A stretch of DNA of 58,879 nt from Paramacrobiotus metropolitanus (GCF_019649055.1 NW_026570528.1:1-58879); one strand, 5' to 3'; shown: positions 30,382 to 43,189, numbered from the stretch's first letter. Notes: generated by a model from the sequence alone, not told the origin. Translations and numbers: made by a program.

Positions 30382-33300
30382 GTCTGAATCGGTTGTGGCG
30401 GAGTGCACGCTGCTGCAACTGATTAGCGGAATCTTCATATTCCGTGTTATGGTAATTGTGTGGAGTCAAATTGTTTTATTTTAATTGTGTAGAAATTTTC
30501 ACGATATCAATGTTATGTATTTTCCTTTACGTATTTATTATTTCTCCGGATCCGGAATGCCAAGAGAGGTTTGAATGAAGGAAGGTTACTTTGGCATAAT
30601 TTAAGTAAATTATTTGCGCGCCGGTGTTGAATTTACATAAATCATTCGCGCGCCAGTGTCATTGAAAGACAATTATATTATTACTCGAGTTAAAATCTTT
30701 TCGCTTTTCAAAAAGAGAGTTACAATGAAATTCTTGTAGTCGACTGATAATGTTTTTATACAGCTGCAGATTTCTTTTTCGGTTTGTTAAAACCAGGTTT
30801 CTAAAATTTTTTCAATAACAGGCATCGGAACTGTTATTTTATTTCCCCGGGTGAGAAGTGTTGAGTTGAAAGGTAAATATTAAAAAACAGACGTCTTATG
30901 AAATTTTCTGTATATTTTTGAAGGAAAATTTAGGCATAACTAGTATAGAAGGTCGTAACCGCCCTTAGTGCAAGCGAGCGAGCGTGTAAATTTTTTGTTG
31001 TAAAAGACTTGGCAGGGTGAGGCAACAACCTAACCAAGTAGTTGAGAGTCTACCTAGCTTTTTGTATCTTTTGCATATGCCGAGTTATCAACAGATCTGC
31101 TCAGATATCAGTTTGTTTTCGCCACCGCTGCGATGCCGACGCGATACCATCATTTTTATAAGGTTTTACGGAATCATGCTGACACGGTATCTTAATTTTA
31201 AAACGATTCCTTCAGCAACTACAGCGCGGGCACTGCTAATGCTTTACCGCACATGGCCGCCTATTCCGCTTGTTCTCCGCCGCACCAAATTCTTTACATT
31301 GGGATACTGGTCTTATTTCTTCAGTTTCTTATTCCCAGTATCGATATTTCATTCCCAAAACCGATAAGACTTATGCCGGTCACCGCCAGAGCCAATTCAG
31401 TAGCTACGCTCAGCTTGTCCGTTTATACAGCCTGAGAAGCTTTCGAGCCCGTTTAAGAACCCCCGCCCCGGCCATCTTCAGTTCAGATAAATCATTTTCA
31501 CGATTGAAATTCGAAAACCACCGCTTGCAAAGGCAAAAACGATGAATTACTTACTGGAGAGATTTTTGAAAAGCACCTGCAATTTAGAGCAATTTTTTGC
31601 TGCGGATGCATTTGCACAACGATTTACAAAAGAAGACGCGAATGCCGATGGAACCGCACTGGTTCTGAAGCGCCCTGGAGGAGATCTCAAATTTCTGTGT
31701 CCAATAATTTTCCACTAATTTGCTGCGGAAACGATTTATCGTTTCAGTATTTCATTCAGTGCCTAGTGGCAATAATCCAGGAATGGGAGTTTTACCAATT
31801 TTTCTTTTTCCGTGAAAAGTGACTATTAAATGCGACGCTTTCTGTAATAATAAAAACCCTTGACATGGATCTTTATTATTTTTTCTCAGTAAAGAAACAA
31901 AGATGTTTATCAATTAGGTTTATCTCATTAATTTTCAAAATAAACTCTTATGCAATTCTATAAATAAGCTGATGTTAGAAGTTGAAAATTAATGGTGTAG
32001 CACAAAATGAGAAACTTTGATCAATCGCTCAAAAAATTCCCATTTTATTTGCAAGAATTCTTTCTTTTCGCTTTCTTTCAGCCTTTGTTTTAAAAAAAAA
32101 CAAGATTTTAAAGATAACTCTATCAAAGTTCAAATTTGAAAAAAGTCGTTACGTTCTACTTGCAGCTTTGCTCGCTTCGCAGCGCTTAGTCTCTCTCGCG
32201 CTTACTTTTGCCGCTAGGCGTCGCTTCGGCCCCGCTTCCGATTTCTTCAGAAACAGTTACTCGCTACTTTACAGTATCATCACGAAAAGTAAACATTTAA
32301 ACTGAACCGTAGACAAAACCGTTTCCGAAGCAAATGATCAGACCTGGGCAGTTAATTTTAACTATTTAACTTAACGCGAGTTATTTTCGAGTTATTGAGT
32401 TATAACTTAACTCTTTAGCGTAACTGACTCAGAAGAAAACTTAACTCTAACTTAACTCTCTTGAAAATATTATATAATGTCTATGGTAGCGTAACTCGTG
32501 CTGTAACTCGAAACTCGGTTTTCCTGCATAAATAACTTAACTCTAGGCGTAACTCGCACGCTCCCTGTAACTCTTAACTCTAACTGTGGGTCAGTTTTCT
32601 ATAACTGCCCAGGTCTGCAAAGGATATAATAATCCTTTGGTTTTACTTGCTGCTCCGCTCGCTGCGCTGCGCTTGCTCACGCCGCAGCTCGGCGTCGCCT
32701 TCGGCTCCGCCCTCGATTTCCGTAGAAACGGTTATTCGCCTCTGTACCATCGCTATAATGGAACGTTCGAAATACACCATAAAAAATGTTTTTGGAAGAA
32801 AGAAGAATCGAGCCGTTTGGTTTCACTTGTTGCTCCGCTCTCTACGCTGCGCTTGCTAAGGCCGCTGCTCGGCCATTAGCTACGCTTTCAGTTTCAACAG
32901 CAAGGGTGACGGCAATCCCCTATCAATAGTTGTTACGGTAGCCCTTACGGTGACAGAAACAAAAATAGTTATGATAACATGTTATAGTTATGGTAGCGTA
33001 ACATTTATTATTGGTAACGCTTAATTAGAGTGGTGAAAGCTGGTAACGCGTTACCATGAGTCATTACAAAATGAAGGCGGTTCAATTGGTTCTGTAAAGT
33101 CAGCGCTAATGAAGGTAAAATTGCTAACGATAGTGGCGGTAGTAACGGTTCCTGACTTCGATTAGCATGGTTTGCTACGTCATCGTTTCAAGGTAATGTT
33201 ACTCGTTATGATCTTATGGTGACGTTTGGCTTGAATGACCGAACTCAACTCCACTGGTCTACAAAGTTATATATTGGTGGAGGACCTTCGAGTATTTCCA

Positions 33301-34049
33301 ACATTTGCTGAAGGCCTTATAATGTTGTGAATCATGTTACAAAGGTTCCCATTGTAGGAATGCGTTTCCCAGCCGTACCTCTACAACTACACACACAACA
33401 TGCAGGCTTCGGTAGGGCGCAAGCCGCAAAATTCCCCTTTAATGAATACCGTGGTTGTACATTCAGTTAACTTTTTGGGTTTCGTATTAGTTTCTAGAAA
33501 CAAAATTTTCTAATGCCAGCGAAAAGAAAACAAAAATATTTCTAAAAAAGGAAAACGAAGTGGTTCCGCTGTACTTACTGCACCAGGTACTTTGGTGCGC
33601 TTATTCATGTTCGGCGTCGCCATGAGCCCTTTCTATAAAAACGGTCAATTCTTAAAGCAACAGCATTTTATCGCTGTATCTCCTTACGCTAACTGTAACA
33701 GTTACGGTAATACGTACGGTAAACCGTTACGGTAACGGTAACAGGTAACAGTATAGCGTATCAGGGTAACCGTCGAAACGGTTATCTGTTACGCTAGCAA
33801 AAAATCGTTACAACAATTTTGTAATGGTACTCCGTTGCGAACAGTGGTTGCCTGTTACAATGCACGGTAATCCGCGGCAACTGCAAATGTACTGCGGATA
33901 CGGCAGCGGTAAAGACTGAACCGCTACGGTAACAGCGATAAATAACTTTTAACGGTTACGATGTCAGCTACAGTGTTTAGGTAATGATAATATAAATCCG
34001 TTACGCTAACTCTTATACTGAAAATGTACCGAGAGGGCCGGATAAAATT
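30382..34049. other. Internal non-coding region of the inner LTR element
   Basis: No gag was recognised. A 58-codon frame at 31543 is unsupported. Low-complexity zones include TAACTC/GAGTTA-rich DNA (about 32350-32600), GCTCGCT/GCGCTTGC-rich patches (32165-32250, 32640-32740, 32825-32880) and GGTAAC/GTTACC-rich DNA (about 32930-34000). Confidence 0.5.
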
Positions 34050-35395
34050 TCCGGACATGGTCCTAAATATCTGACGCCATATTTATATGTATGGAAGGTT
34101 CGACAAAACTGTCCAGGTGGCTTCCCGCATTTCGGTTCCTCAAAAACGATCCACCCAGGCCGCGCAAAATTCCCGGACCGGGTTCTAAAAAACGGACCCA
34201 CTATTCTATATAAAAGGCGGGTTCGTGAAAAATGCCCCGGTGGTTCCCCGCATGTCGGTTCCCCAAAACGAACCAACCGGGGCGGGCAAAATGGACCGGG
34301 TCCAAAAGGGCCTCCATACATATGCGGGTTCGTGACAAATGCCCCGGTGGTTCCCCGCATGTCAGTTCCCCAAAAACGCACCAACCGGGGCGGGCAAAAT
34401 TCCCGGACCGGGTTCTATAAAACGGACCCACCATACTATATGTACGGCGGATTCGTGAAAAATGCCCCGGTGGTTCCCCGCATGTCGGTTCCCCAAAAAC
34501 GAACCAACCGGGGCGGGCAAATTTACCGGACCGGGTCCAAAAAAACGGGCCCTCCATACTATATGTATGGCGGGTTCGTGAAAAATGCCCCGGTATTTCA
34601 CCGCATGTCGGTTCCCCAAAAACGCACCAACCGGGGCGGGCAAAATTACCGGACCGGGTCCAAAAAAAGGGCCCTCCATACTATATGTATGGCGGGTTCG
34701 TGACAAATGCCCCGGTGGTTCCCCGCATGTCGGTTCCCCAAAAACGCACCAACCGGGGCGGGCAAAATTCCCGGACCGGGTTCTTAAAAACGGACCAACC
34801 ATACTATGTGTATGGCGGGTTCGTGAAAAATGCCCCGGTGGTTCCCCGCATGTCGGTTCCCCAAAAACGCACCAACCGGGGCGGGCAAAATTCCCGGACC
34901 GGGTTCTAAAAAACGGACCCACCATACTATATGTACGGCGGGTTCGTGAAAAATGCCCCGGTGGTTCCCCGCATGTCGGTTCCGCAAAAACGCAACAACC
35001 GGGGCGGGCAAAATTCCCGGACCGGGTTCTAAAAAACGGGCCCTCCATACAATATGTACGGCGGGTTCGTGAAAAATGCCCCGGTGGTTCCCCGGATGTC
35101 GGTTCCCCAAAAACGCAACGACTGGGGCGGGCAAAATTCCCGGACTGGGTTCTAAAAAACGGACCCACCATACTATATGTACGGCGGGTTCGTGAAAGAT
35201 GCCCCGGTGGTTCCCCGCATGTCGGTTCCCCAAAAACGCACCAACCGAGGCGTGCAAAATTCCCGGACCGGGTTCTAAAAAACGGACCCACCATACTATA
35301 TGTATGGCGGGTTCGTGAAAAATGCCCCGGTGGTTCCCCGCATGTCGGTCCCTCAAAAACGCTTCACCCGGGCCGGTGTGTATGAGTGTACCGGG
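34050..35395. repeat. 121-bp tandem repeat array, about 11 copies
   Basis: Units carry GGTTCCCCGCATGTCGGTTCC and CGGGCAAAATTCCCGGACCG; the same point recurs near 34240, 34346, 34470, 34591, 34712, 34833, 34954, 35075, 35196 and 35317. Period is mostly 121 bp; end copies are more diverged. The array is largely open on both strands, but the frames follow the repeat and look fortuitous. Confidence 0.85.
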
Positions 35396-36594
35396 TCCAA
35401 ATTTACGATCTCCAATGCATTTACCGCACCAGGTCCGTCTAAAATAACCCGGTTAGTTTTTCGATTTTTTTACTACCTTCTCAATTGCTTCGCGGGGCTG
35501 CGCCCCCGCCCTTGCTGGGGCTCCGCCCCAAACCCATGCCTTGACCCCGGGGACCCAGCTCTCCGCATGTCGCACCGCAGATTAAAAACGCTCGCTCGCT
35601 TCGCTCGCTCGCTTGATAATTACCGTCATTTTTGAGGTATTATTTGCTTGGAAAGGTGTTGCAACACGTGAAATATGCTTGGCATTTTTCAAACGCGTAA
35701 AGTTTGGAATTTCGAATTTTTGTTATAAAATTCGCTGTTGAATGAAGTGCTAAAAGACTGCGCAGAAAGGTCAAGACTGAAATAAGCAGAAAATTCTGTA
35801 CCATTAAGCACTGAAAAATTGTTCATTATTACATGTAACCCTGCTCACAATTTTTTTTAAAGGTCACCAAAGCTTGAAATATATAACAAAGTCATTCGGA
35901 ACAAATTATAAAACCATGTCCTAAAAAAGTCTAAATTAAGATCAGTGAAAATGTTTTCTGATGGCTAACATGATGGTATAACTGTTGTTATTTTTAAATC
36001 TGGTACGGTCGATTACCATTTATGGGCAGTTGCGTACGTCATTGGGACGGGGCCTAAAGGGCTGCTCTAATATTAGCTGCCTTCCTTATTTGGCGGTGGC
36101 CAGTGCCTCATACGCAGGGAGAAAGAGGTTATGGTTAGGTACGTACTACGCGATTTCGTACTAAGTGCCTCTGAAGTGCAGCAAACAGTCAGTTTTTGTT
36201 ACTTAAACCCGCTACAGATGCAGTCTTTGTTTCAGTTGAGACATTTTCGTTAGTTAACGCGTTCAAGTCTTTATGTATGCATACGATTAAGTGGTCAGGT
36301 TGACCTTAGGTAAACCATTGATGAAACTTTTCCTTTCGCTTTAAATAAAACTTTTGGACCTTTTGTTTACAACAGCTGCTATCTTTGATAACTTGTTCGT
36401 TACGCCGGCTGATACTCGAGCTGCATCTATAGCTCTTCTTCAAGCACGAGCTGCTCGCACTGATTGGCATCTTTTGATATTTGCACCTATTCAATGACAG
36501 GTATAACACTTTTACACTGCAGTTATTATTTCAGTATACTGTATTTACTTTACAAAAAATTTATTGTGTAATATCATTATTTATTGGTTATACT
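35396..36594. other. Internal region of the inner LTR element, no gene
   Basis: A GC-rich patch at 35480-35620 includes GCTCGCTCGC runs; the rest is AT-rich. Nothing coding is supported. Confidence 0.5.
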
Positions 36595-36757
36595 CTTTAC
36601 CCAGTGATAAAGAGGCGGTTTACCCAGAGGTAAACGGTAAACAGGCAGGTTGAAGTTGTGTGGCTTGTGAAAGAATTTTTTTTTCACTTACGCTCGAATT
36701 TTTTAATGTAGTTGTTCTTTACCCAGTGGTAAAGAACTAGTCTACCCAGAGGTAGAC
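36595..36757 (+). repeat. Two double-hairpin units upstream of the retropepsin gene
   Basis: Hairpins at 36595-36612 (loop CAGT), 36618-36635 (loop CAGA), 36717-36734 (CAGT) and 36740-36757 (CAGA). Each has a 7-bp stem. The second-position hairpins are GTTTACC/GGTAAAC in one unit and GTCTACC/GGTAGAC in the other, a compensated change. The first hairpin has one mismatch. Confidence 0.7.
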
Positions 36758-36799
36758 AGGTTATTGTGTTAACAGTGTGTGTTGGTTAATTAATCAAAA

Positions 36800-37704
36800 A
36801 TGGATTGTAAAGGACCAGCATTAATTAAGGCATTCATTGATAATGCAAAAGTTTTAGCGTTACTTGATACAGGGTCCACTTTTACATTTTTGAATTTGGA
36901 AACATATCAACAAATGGGAGACCCTCCACTTATTGATAAAGCAGATAGAAAGTCGGTTAGAACAGTGTCCGGTCACAGGATATATGCGTTGGGTTCAGTT
37001 AACCTTGAAATTACAGCTTTCGGCAGTGAGCGTACTGTAAATGCTATGTCATGAGGCATAATCCAAAAAACTATGATCTTATTTTGGGCTGGAGTGACTT
37101 CAAAAGTTTTATGGAGCCACTGTGCAAAACTGAGCCAGCTTTAAAAGAATTTTTGTATAACTACTTTCGTAAAGTAGAACCTGACCCCAACCTTGTAAGT
37201 GATATCGAGGGTTGTTTAATAGCTATGGATTACGATCAAAATAATGAAGTGGGGTATTTAACAAGCAAAACGGCAGCTTACCTACACCGTATAATTGATC
37301 GCGCTTACGAAAGCGGTTACAACGATAGTTTTGAGGAAGGGTATCAGACTGCATGTTCTGATCATGATATCGACCCAGGCGGCGCATATGACGAGTGCAA
37401 CTGTAGTGATTGTGATATATGCTGTGGCGGCCCATTTTTTAACAGCCCTAACTATATGAAAAACGGCTGTGGTGGATGCGGTAATTGCAATTTTTGCTGT
37501 GACGCCGATGGTTAATTTTACTACATGCCACTTGATTGTGGTGGATGCGGAGATTGTAGTTTTTGTTGTGATGAGGATGGTTATTACATCTATATGGAGA
37601 ATGTGGATGAAGACAGAGCCTTCAACAACGGGTATATTCCACGATGGGATGCTAATAACGTAATTATGAATGACGACGACTCCGATGCCAGTGATGAGTA
37701 CTAA
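36800..37704 (+). pseudogene. Retropepsin-like protease plus Cys-rich repeat protein (frame-shifted)
   Basis: The ATG at 36800 opens a frame with the aspartic protease motif ALLDTGSTFTFLN; the second family motif (YDLILGWSDF) follows after a frame change near 37045. Downstream are three cysteine clusters of the CxxCxxCC type: CNCSDCDICC, CGGCGNCNFCC and, after an in-frame TAA at 37513-37515, CGGCGDCSFCC. The C-terminal tail is acidic (NDDDSDASDEY). The clusters could be metal-binding knuckles. No RT follows. It could be the relic pol start of the element or an accessory gene. Confidence 0.6.
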
Positions 37705-38784
37705 ATTGTGCTTGCGTGTGTCTCTAATTTTGTGTGTGTCAAATTACTTCTGTGTAAAAAACATGCTATTAATTTTGTGCTATTACATTTCAGCCTAAAA
37801 GCACCAGTATAAAAAGTCCCGCATACCAGCTAAAAAAATAAAAGAGCGCAAAGCGGCGTTAACATTGATAAAAGAATTTCAAAAGCTGGAAAAAGATTAA
37901 ATGGGACGAACTCAATTTCATTTTATTTTACTTATTTTTGTTTTCTCCACCTGGGCATACAAAAGCCAAAAGGCATAACTTATAACTGAAGCGCCTAAAG
38001 TAGTCAAAAGACCGCAATGAGAAGAGTTCCCGAAATAGAAATGCATCAAAACATGCATTAAAAGAGTTCCTGAATATGGGTGAGTATTTTTACCGCTTCT
38101 GCTTTCAAATTATTTTCTTATTTGCATTATCCATTTGAATTTTCAAAAGAAAAGGCACATAAATCTGCTTCGCTAAAATAAAAATTAAGTGCCTGTAAAA
38201 GCGCTTACCGCTTAATGCTTATAAGCTTAATGCTTATTGCTTATTAACTTATTAACTAGTTGTTCATTAAAAATAATTTAGCAAAAAGAATTTCTTAAAT
38301 TTTTGCATCATTCTTTATGCCAACTCCGCTGAAAAACGGATGGATATGCCTGTGCCAAGAAATTTACGAGCTGTTGGTACAACTCCCGCGAACGGCCAGC
38401 GCACTGATGCAACCTGATCCGGACCGCGGATGTACCGAAATAACTTGCCGGTGATTATCGAATCTGCCGGATACACGTGAGGCATGTGGCAGTCAACCAT
38501 CCAGATAAAAAGATATCGCAATAATATACGATGTGTACTGGAAACGGATCACATACATGTGGAGGTGGAACCGCAGTGGACGCGTATTTAATGGATTTTA
38601 GTTAACATAGTTGTGTGCTGATTTCTATTCACTCATTCTGTATACGCTTTCAAAAGTGCTGTTTACTTCACTGGAATCAATGTTCTTTCTGATGTTTATT
38701 TTTAAAAGTTATGTTCTTGTTCGCTTACTCTCTTTCCCATCTTTTTGATGCCAAGGGACGGCATCAACTTAGTCGGGGAGCACT
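37705..38784. other. 3' internal region of the inner LTR element
   Basis: No gene is supported. A short Lys-rich frame (KKSRIPAKKIKERK, near 37810-37900) follows an acceptor-like sequence but stands alone. A G-rich tract lies just before the 3' LTR. Confidence 0.4.
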
Positions 38785-39083
38785 TGGTAGACGCTACCAA
38801 GCCTAACCTATTTTTATCCTATATTGCATGTAGTCGTACATCTCTAACATCCGATGTGCGATCGTTGTGTTGTACTCGTATATTCCGGTAATGGTTAAAA
38901 GCCGGGTGCAGCCGGAATTAAGCATTGATTAGTTGCACCAAGCCGCAGAACATCGGCGGCTCTCGCTCTTCCATCTCATTAAAGTCTATTTCATTTCATA
39001 CTATGTATTCGTATCTCTATACTCGTATATTGCATATACTCATAGTGTTACGTAAAGCAATGTTAGCAGCACGGGTGCTAACA
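38785..39083 (+). repeat. 3' LTR of the inner element
   Basis: 299 bp, TGGTAGACGC...GCTAACA, uninterrupted; matches 28758-28977 plus 30288-30366. Confidence 0.85.
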
Positions 39084-39087
39084 CGTG

Positions 39088-40243
39088 GATGGTTACCTTA
39101 ACTGGTTCAACACGGTTGGTACAAGTGAAGCCGAGCGAGGATCTATCCTTATTCAAGGATTAAAAGCGCACCGATGGCGCTGGTTTGAAAAGTTAACCGA
39201 ATCGAAACCGAAAACGGTTGAAGAAGTGTGTACTCAGTTGAAAACGTTTTACAGTCTGAAGTCGCAACAAGTGGAATATAATAACACCAAAAATCAGAAT
39301 AATAATAACTACGGTAGTAATAGTAACCGTGGACGCGGTGGATACCGCGGAAATAACTTTCGTGGCCGTGGTGGCCGAAGCGGATACGGTAATTACCGAC
39401 CGAGTTCGTATGAACAATCGGGAAGTACATATGACAAAGGAGAACGTAAGAAAACTGAAAATACTCAGAATAGCGGCCGACGGCCGTTTATGATCGGAAA
39501 CGTTGAGATCGATCTAAATAAATGGAAAAATGATGCCGGTCAGTTGATTTGCTTTAAATGCCATGAGCTGCACCCAGCAAAGTTTTGCACATTTAAAGGC
39601 AAATTTAAGGAGGCGACACGTGAACCGCCCGCGGACGTGTTAGCCCGGCACAACAGTAGAAGAGCGGAAGCCCGAGCAATGGAAGTATGTAAACTTGGCA
39701 AGGATGTGCAAGTGAATGCACTATATGTAGAGCGTATGCAACAACTGTCACAGTTTCCAGATGCAGTAGAAAAAGTATTTGAAGTTGCATTACCAACTCT
39801 GGATGCACAAGCTGTGTACGTGTTGTTAGCTATGAATGACAATGATGAAGTGAAAACGTTGGTGGATACTGGCGCATTTCCATTATGCCAATACACATAG
39901 CGCTAATGTTGAATGTAAGCATTTTGAGATGCCCAGCGCATGTGACAGATGTGACGCTTAATACAGCTGCAAACGATATTACCGATATTGATCCATTGTG
40001 TGGTATTGTACGTATTGAATTGTTCGGTATTGGTTATGAACATGCTGTATTAATTGATCCGAATACAAAAGTTGACTTTGTATTACTGGGTACTGATTTT
40101 TGGACTGGTAAGCCGGTAACGTTTGATTTCAGTACGATGGCGTTCAGGCCTACTCGTACAGACGCCGGTTATCCAGATACCACCCAAGAGACTGTGTCAA
40201 AATACTGGATTATGTACAGCAGCACAGTTTCAAACCGGTACTG
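39088..40243 (+). pseudogene. Gypsy gag 3' part and retropepsin
   Basis: Continues the split gag with GYLNWFNTVGTSEAERG, then an Asn/Gly/Arg-rich stretch with RGRGG units and a CFKCHELHPAKFC zinc-knuckle-like motif. The protease motif LVDTGA lies near 39870, right before a frame change at about 39875-39885. The second protease motif, FVLLGTDFW, follows in the new frame. Confidence 0.7.
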
Positions 40244-40381
40244 AATCCCGGTGCACGTCCATATCCCACAATACCTGCATGGTTCGATACGGGGCGTGCA
40301 CTCGAATACTGTAAAGCATTCGACGAAAGTAGTGTCACGTATGACCACTTAAATAGCTGGCTAAATAAAGAGCGGCCGACA

Positions 40382-41197
40382 ATGGCTGTGAAGAAAGCGG
40401 AACTACAGAATACAAGTACCAAACGAAACGAAGTCTTGCCACAGAAGTCATTTGCAAAAGCCGTGAAAGGCAATATTAAAATCTTAAAGAAACCGCAAAA
40501 TGCGCCCGGCGCAACGTCAAGTTTGCGGGGGTGTGAGCAGCCGCAACAGAGTACGAGTACTCAAGTGTGCGGGGGTAATGTAGATGCGGACGAAGGTACG
40601 CTGCCAGAGGGACAGTCAGTTACTTTCGGTTACTCTAAGTTAGCCGAACAGTTAACTACAAAGTACCCGACGAAAGCGTGGACACGCCCACAGGGGCGAC
40701 CGGAAACCCATGAGCGTATAGTCACTGCTGATGAATATGCAGATGAAGCGTTCTGGCAAGCAGAACAGTGTAAAAGTAAGGACACCAAACACTGGTATTA
40801 CTTGTATAATAACCCGTTGAAAACAACCACTGATTTCGAAAGAGATGAAATCGGGTTAATCTACGTGTATCGCGGTATGTTATGTCGTAGACGTAGAGGA
40901 AGCGGTATACCCAGAATTTTAGTGCCGTTCCAGTGGCAAAAGAAACTGGTATACTCTGTACATCAGCGGTTTCATGAAAATAAATTAATCCCGAAAAATG
41001 TATCAGTTCAAAAGTACCTAGTAACTAGGTACTACTGGTATAATATGTATGAGACAATTAAAGAAGTGCTGTCGCACTGCACATATTCACCTAAGTGCAA
41101 AAGTGAAGAAGTGTACAGGACAATGGGACAGGAAATACGAAGTTGGTCAGACCCACAAGAGAGAGGAAGAGAGAGGTACGGGAAGAGAGAGGTGTGA
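40382..41197 (+). pseudogene. Gypsy polyprotein segment with an H2C2-like module between protease and RT
   Basis: A 271-codon frame whose C-terminal half has an HQRFHENKLIP...YYWYNMYETIKEVLSHCTYSPKC arrangement. It resembles the integrase HHCC zinc module (compare HDTQYAAHQG...CAQC in the true integrase of this element). Its place before the RT is odd; it may be an ancient duplication or captured domain. Confidence 0.45.
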
Positions 41198-41695
41198 TTG
41201 GTGTTGGTCCGTTTCAGTTTACGCACCCGAACAAATTCGACGTACTCAATTCATGTGAGCCAGAAGACGTTGGCGAAAGTTTGCAGGGAAAGTCGCAAGC
41301 AGTGCAAAACACTGCAGCACAGCAGAAGAAATTCCCGGCAAAAAAGGCAAACAACGTATGGCAAACAACGTCATAATGGTCAAAGGCAGCAGTACGAGTA
41401 CAACTTTGCTGGTTGTCGCATCGGTACAGATAAACTGAAAGTGGTCAATCAGACTTTAGCTGATTTGAAGTCTGACGCCATCATTGAAGTTGATGGACAA
41501 GAAGTGAAAATGGTTCACAACGGAAGTGTGAACAATACCGAAAAACGTAAAAGCGCAACAGTTGAATGTCGCCGCATGGAAATATTCCCGAATAAATCGA
41601 TTACTGTACATTAAAAACGTTACGTTAAAATAACAACGCGAATTAAAGGCGCAAATAATGTACAGTATAAGCGCGCGGAGTTATGTGGAAAGCCG

Positions 41696-43172
41696 TTGTT
41701 CCACGATGGCAGTCTGCATACTAAAAATACGCAGATGTTTATTGAAGATGGTGTACTTGATGTGTCGAACAAAGGCACATGTACAGTACGTATAATGAAC
41801 ATGCCGAATGAGCGCGTGAAATTGGATAGGGATACTTCCCTTGGCAGTGTGGAAGTTGTGGATGAAATTCTCACTTCTGCAGACAAAGAATTTGATACTG
41901 CATATCACGAGTTGTACTGTACAGATAAAGCACAGTGTGAATGCCGTAAGGCAGAAGTTAGTACGACAGAAGTCAGTACTACAACGGAGACTGAAGAGAC
42001 AATAAAGAAAATAAAAATGGGTCCATTATTGAAGCTGGAAAACATTGAACGCTTGTACAAAATACTTCGCGCAAACAAGGAAGTATTTCCGACTAAGGAT
42101 AGACCGGTAGGATGCTGCAACATATATGAGCACCCGGTTGATACAGGTACGAGTGCACCTGTAAGACAGCCACCGTATCGTGTGTCCTTCGAGGACAGGA
42201 AATGGCTGAGAAAGAAGACCAAAGAAATGATGCGAGACGGGTTCATTGAATTAACTAGTTCCCCGTGGGGATCGCCCATATGCATTGTGAAGAAAAAACA
42301 CGGCAGCCGAGGGCTGACCGTAGATTTCCGAAAATTAAATGAAAAACTGCAGGGCAGCAGTTATCCACTGCCCAGAACTGACGACATATTGAATGCGGTC
42401 GCGAAGGCCAAAGTATTTTCAAAAATCGACTTGAAGTCTGGTTTCTGGCAGATAAAGCTGAAAGAGGAAGACCGGAAGAAAGCTACAATGGTAGCCGAAG
42501 AATTCACGTATCAGTACAAAGTACTGCCTTTCGGTATGAAGGATGCGCCAAGCGCATTTCAGCGAGCAATGGACTTAACATTAGCTGAATTAAAGCACAA
42601 AAATGCACTCGTATTTATCGATGACATAATATGTTTTTCGGATACCATAGAAGAGCACTTTCGTGATCTGGCAGAACTCCTTGCACGCTTAAAGGATTAA
42701 TTCAGACAAATGTGAGTTTTTCATGGAGAAAATATCATTTTTTGGTCATGTTGTCGATGGTAACGGTATCAGTACCGACCCGGAAAAGCTGGAAGCAGCA
42801 AAATCGTTCGGTCCGTTGAAAGACCGTAAAGGAATACAACGATTCCTCGGTATGGTCGGTTACTACCGACAGTTTACTCCCAGGTTTCAAGACATAGCTG
42901 AACCGCTTCAGCGTTTAGTCCCGAAATCGGCAGAATTTAAGTGGGGACCGGAACAGGAAAACGCAATGCAGCAGCTGAAAGATGCTTTGTGTTCTGCTCC
43001 GATATTGGCGCGCTTCGATGACCAAGCGCCGATACAAATGGTAATTGATGCATCAAAAATTGCTGTTGGCGCAGTACTTAAGCAGTATATTGATGGCCAC
43101 TGGCGGCCGATCGCGTATTTGTCCAAATTACTTACGCCGACTCAACGCAGGATTTACTTCCCGCTCGAGTAG
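41696..43172 (+). pseudogene. pol: Gypsy reverse transcriptase
   Basis: Two frames cover the RT. The first (to 42700) has SSPWGSPICIVKKK, LTVDFRKLN, FSKIDLKSGFWQIKL, LPFGMKDAPSAFQRAM and the catalytic VFIDDI. After a break near 42690-42720 the second frame continues with CEFF, FFGHVVD, the thumb/connection and the start of RNase H (MVIDASKIAVGAVL). A TAG at 43170 ends it. Confidence 0.85.
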
Positions 43173-43189
43173 GAAGCGTATGGACTCAT

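Larger units (their letters stand above)
28758..39083 (+). mobile_element. Inner LTR retroelement lacking RT (LARD-like), 10.3 kb
   Basis: LTRs 28758-30366 (itself interrupted) and 38785-39083 start TGGTAGACGC and end GCTAACA. A CGTG target duplication (28754-28757, 39084-39087) lies inside the host gag. A primer-binding site TGGTGCCGAAACC (30369-30381) follows the 5' LTR and fits tRNA-Phe. GGGGAG precedes the 3' LTR. The interior holds tandem repeats, paired hairpins and a retropepsin/Cys-rich gene, but no RT, RNase H or integrase motif. The LTRs differ at about four sites once the 1.3-kb insertion is ignored. Confidence 0.85.

Noticed and set aside
34362-35385. Long proline/arginine-rich frames on both strands over the tandem array
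   Set aside because: They are products of the repeat unit; frames follow the repeat on either strand, with no start context or independent coding signal.
34050-35395. Possible CRISPR-like array
   Set aside because: Units are contiguous 121-bp tandem copies without unique spacers, inside a eukaryotic retroelement.
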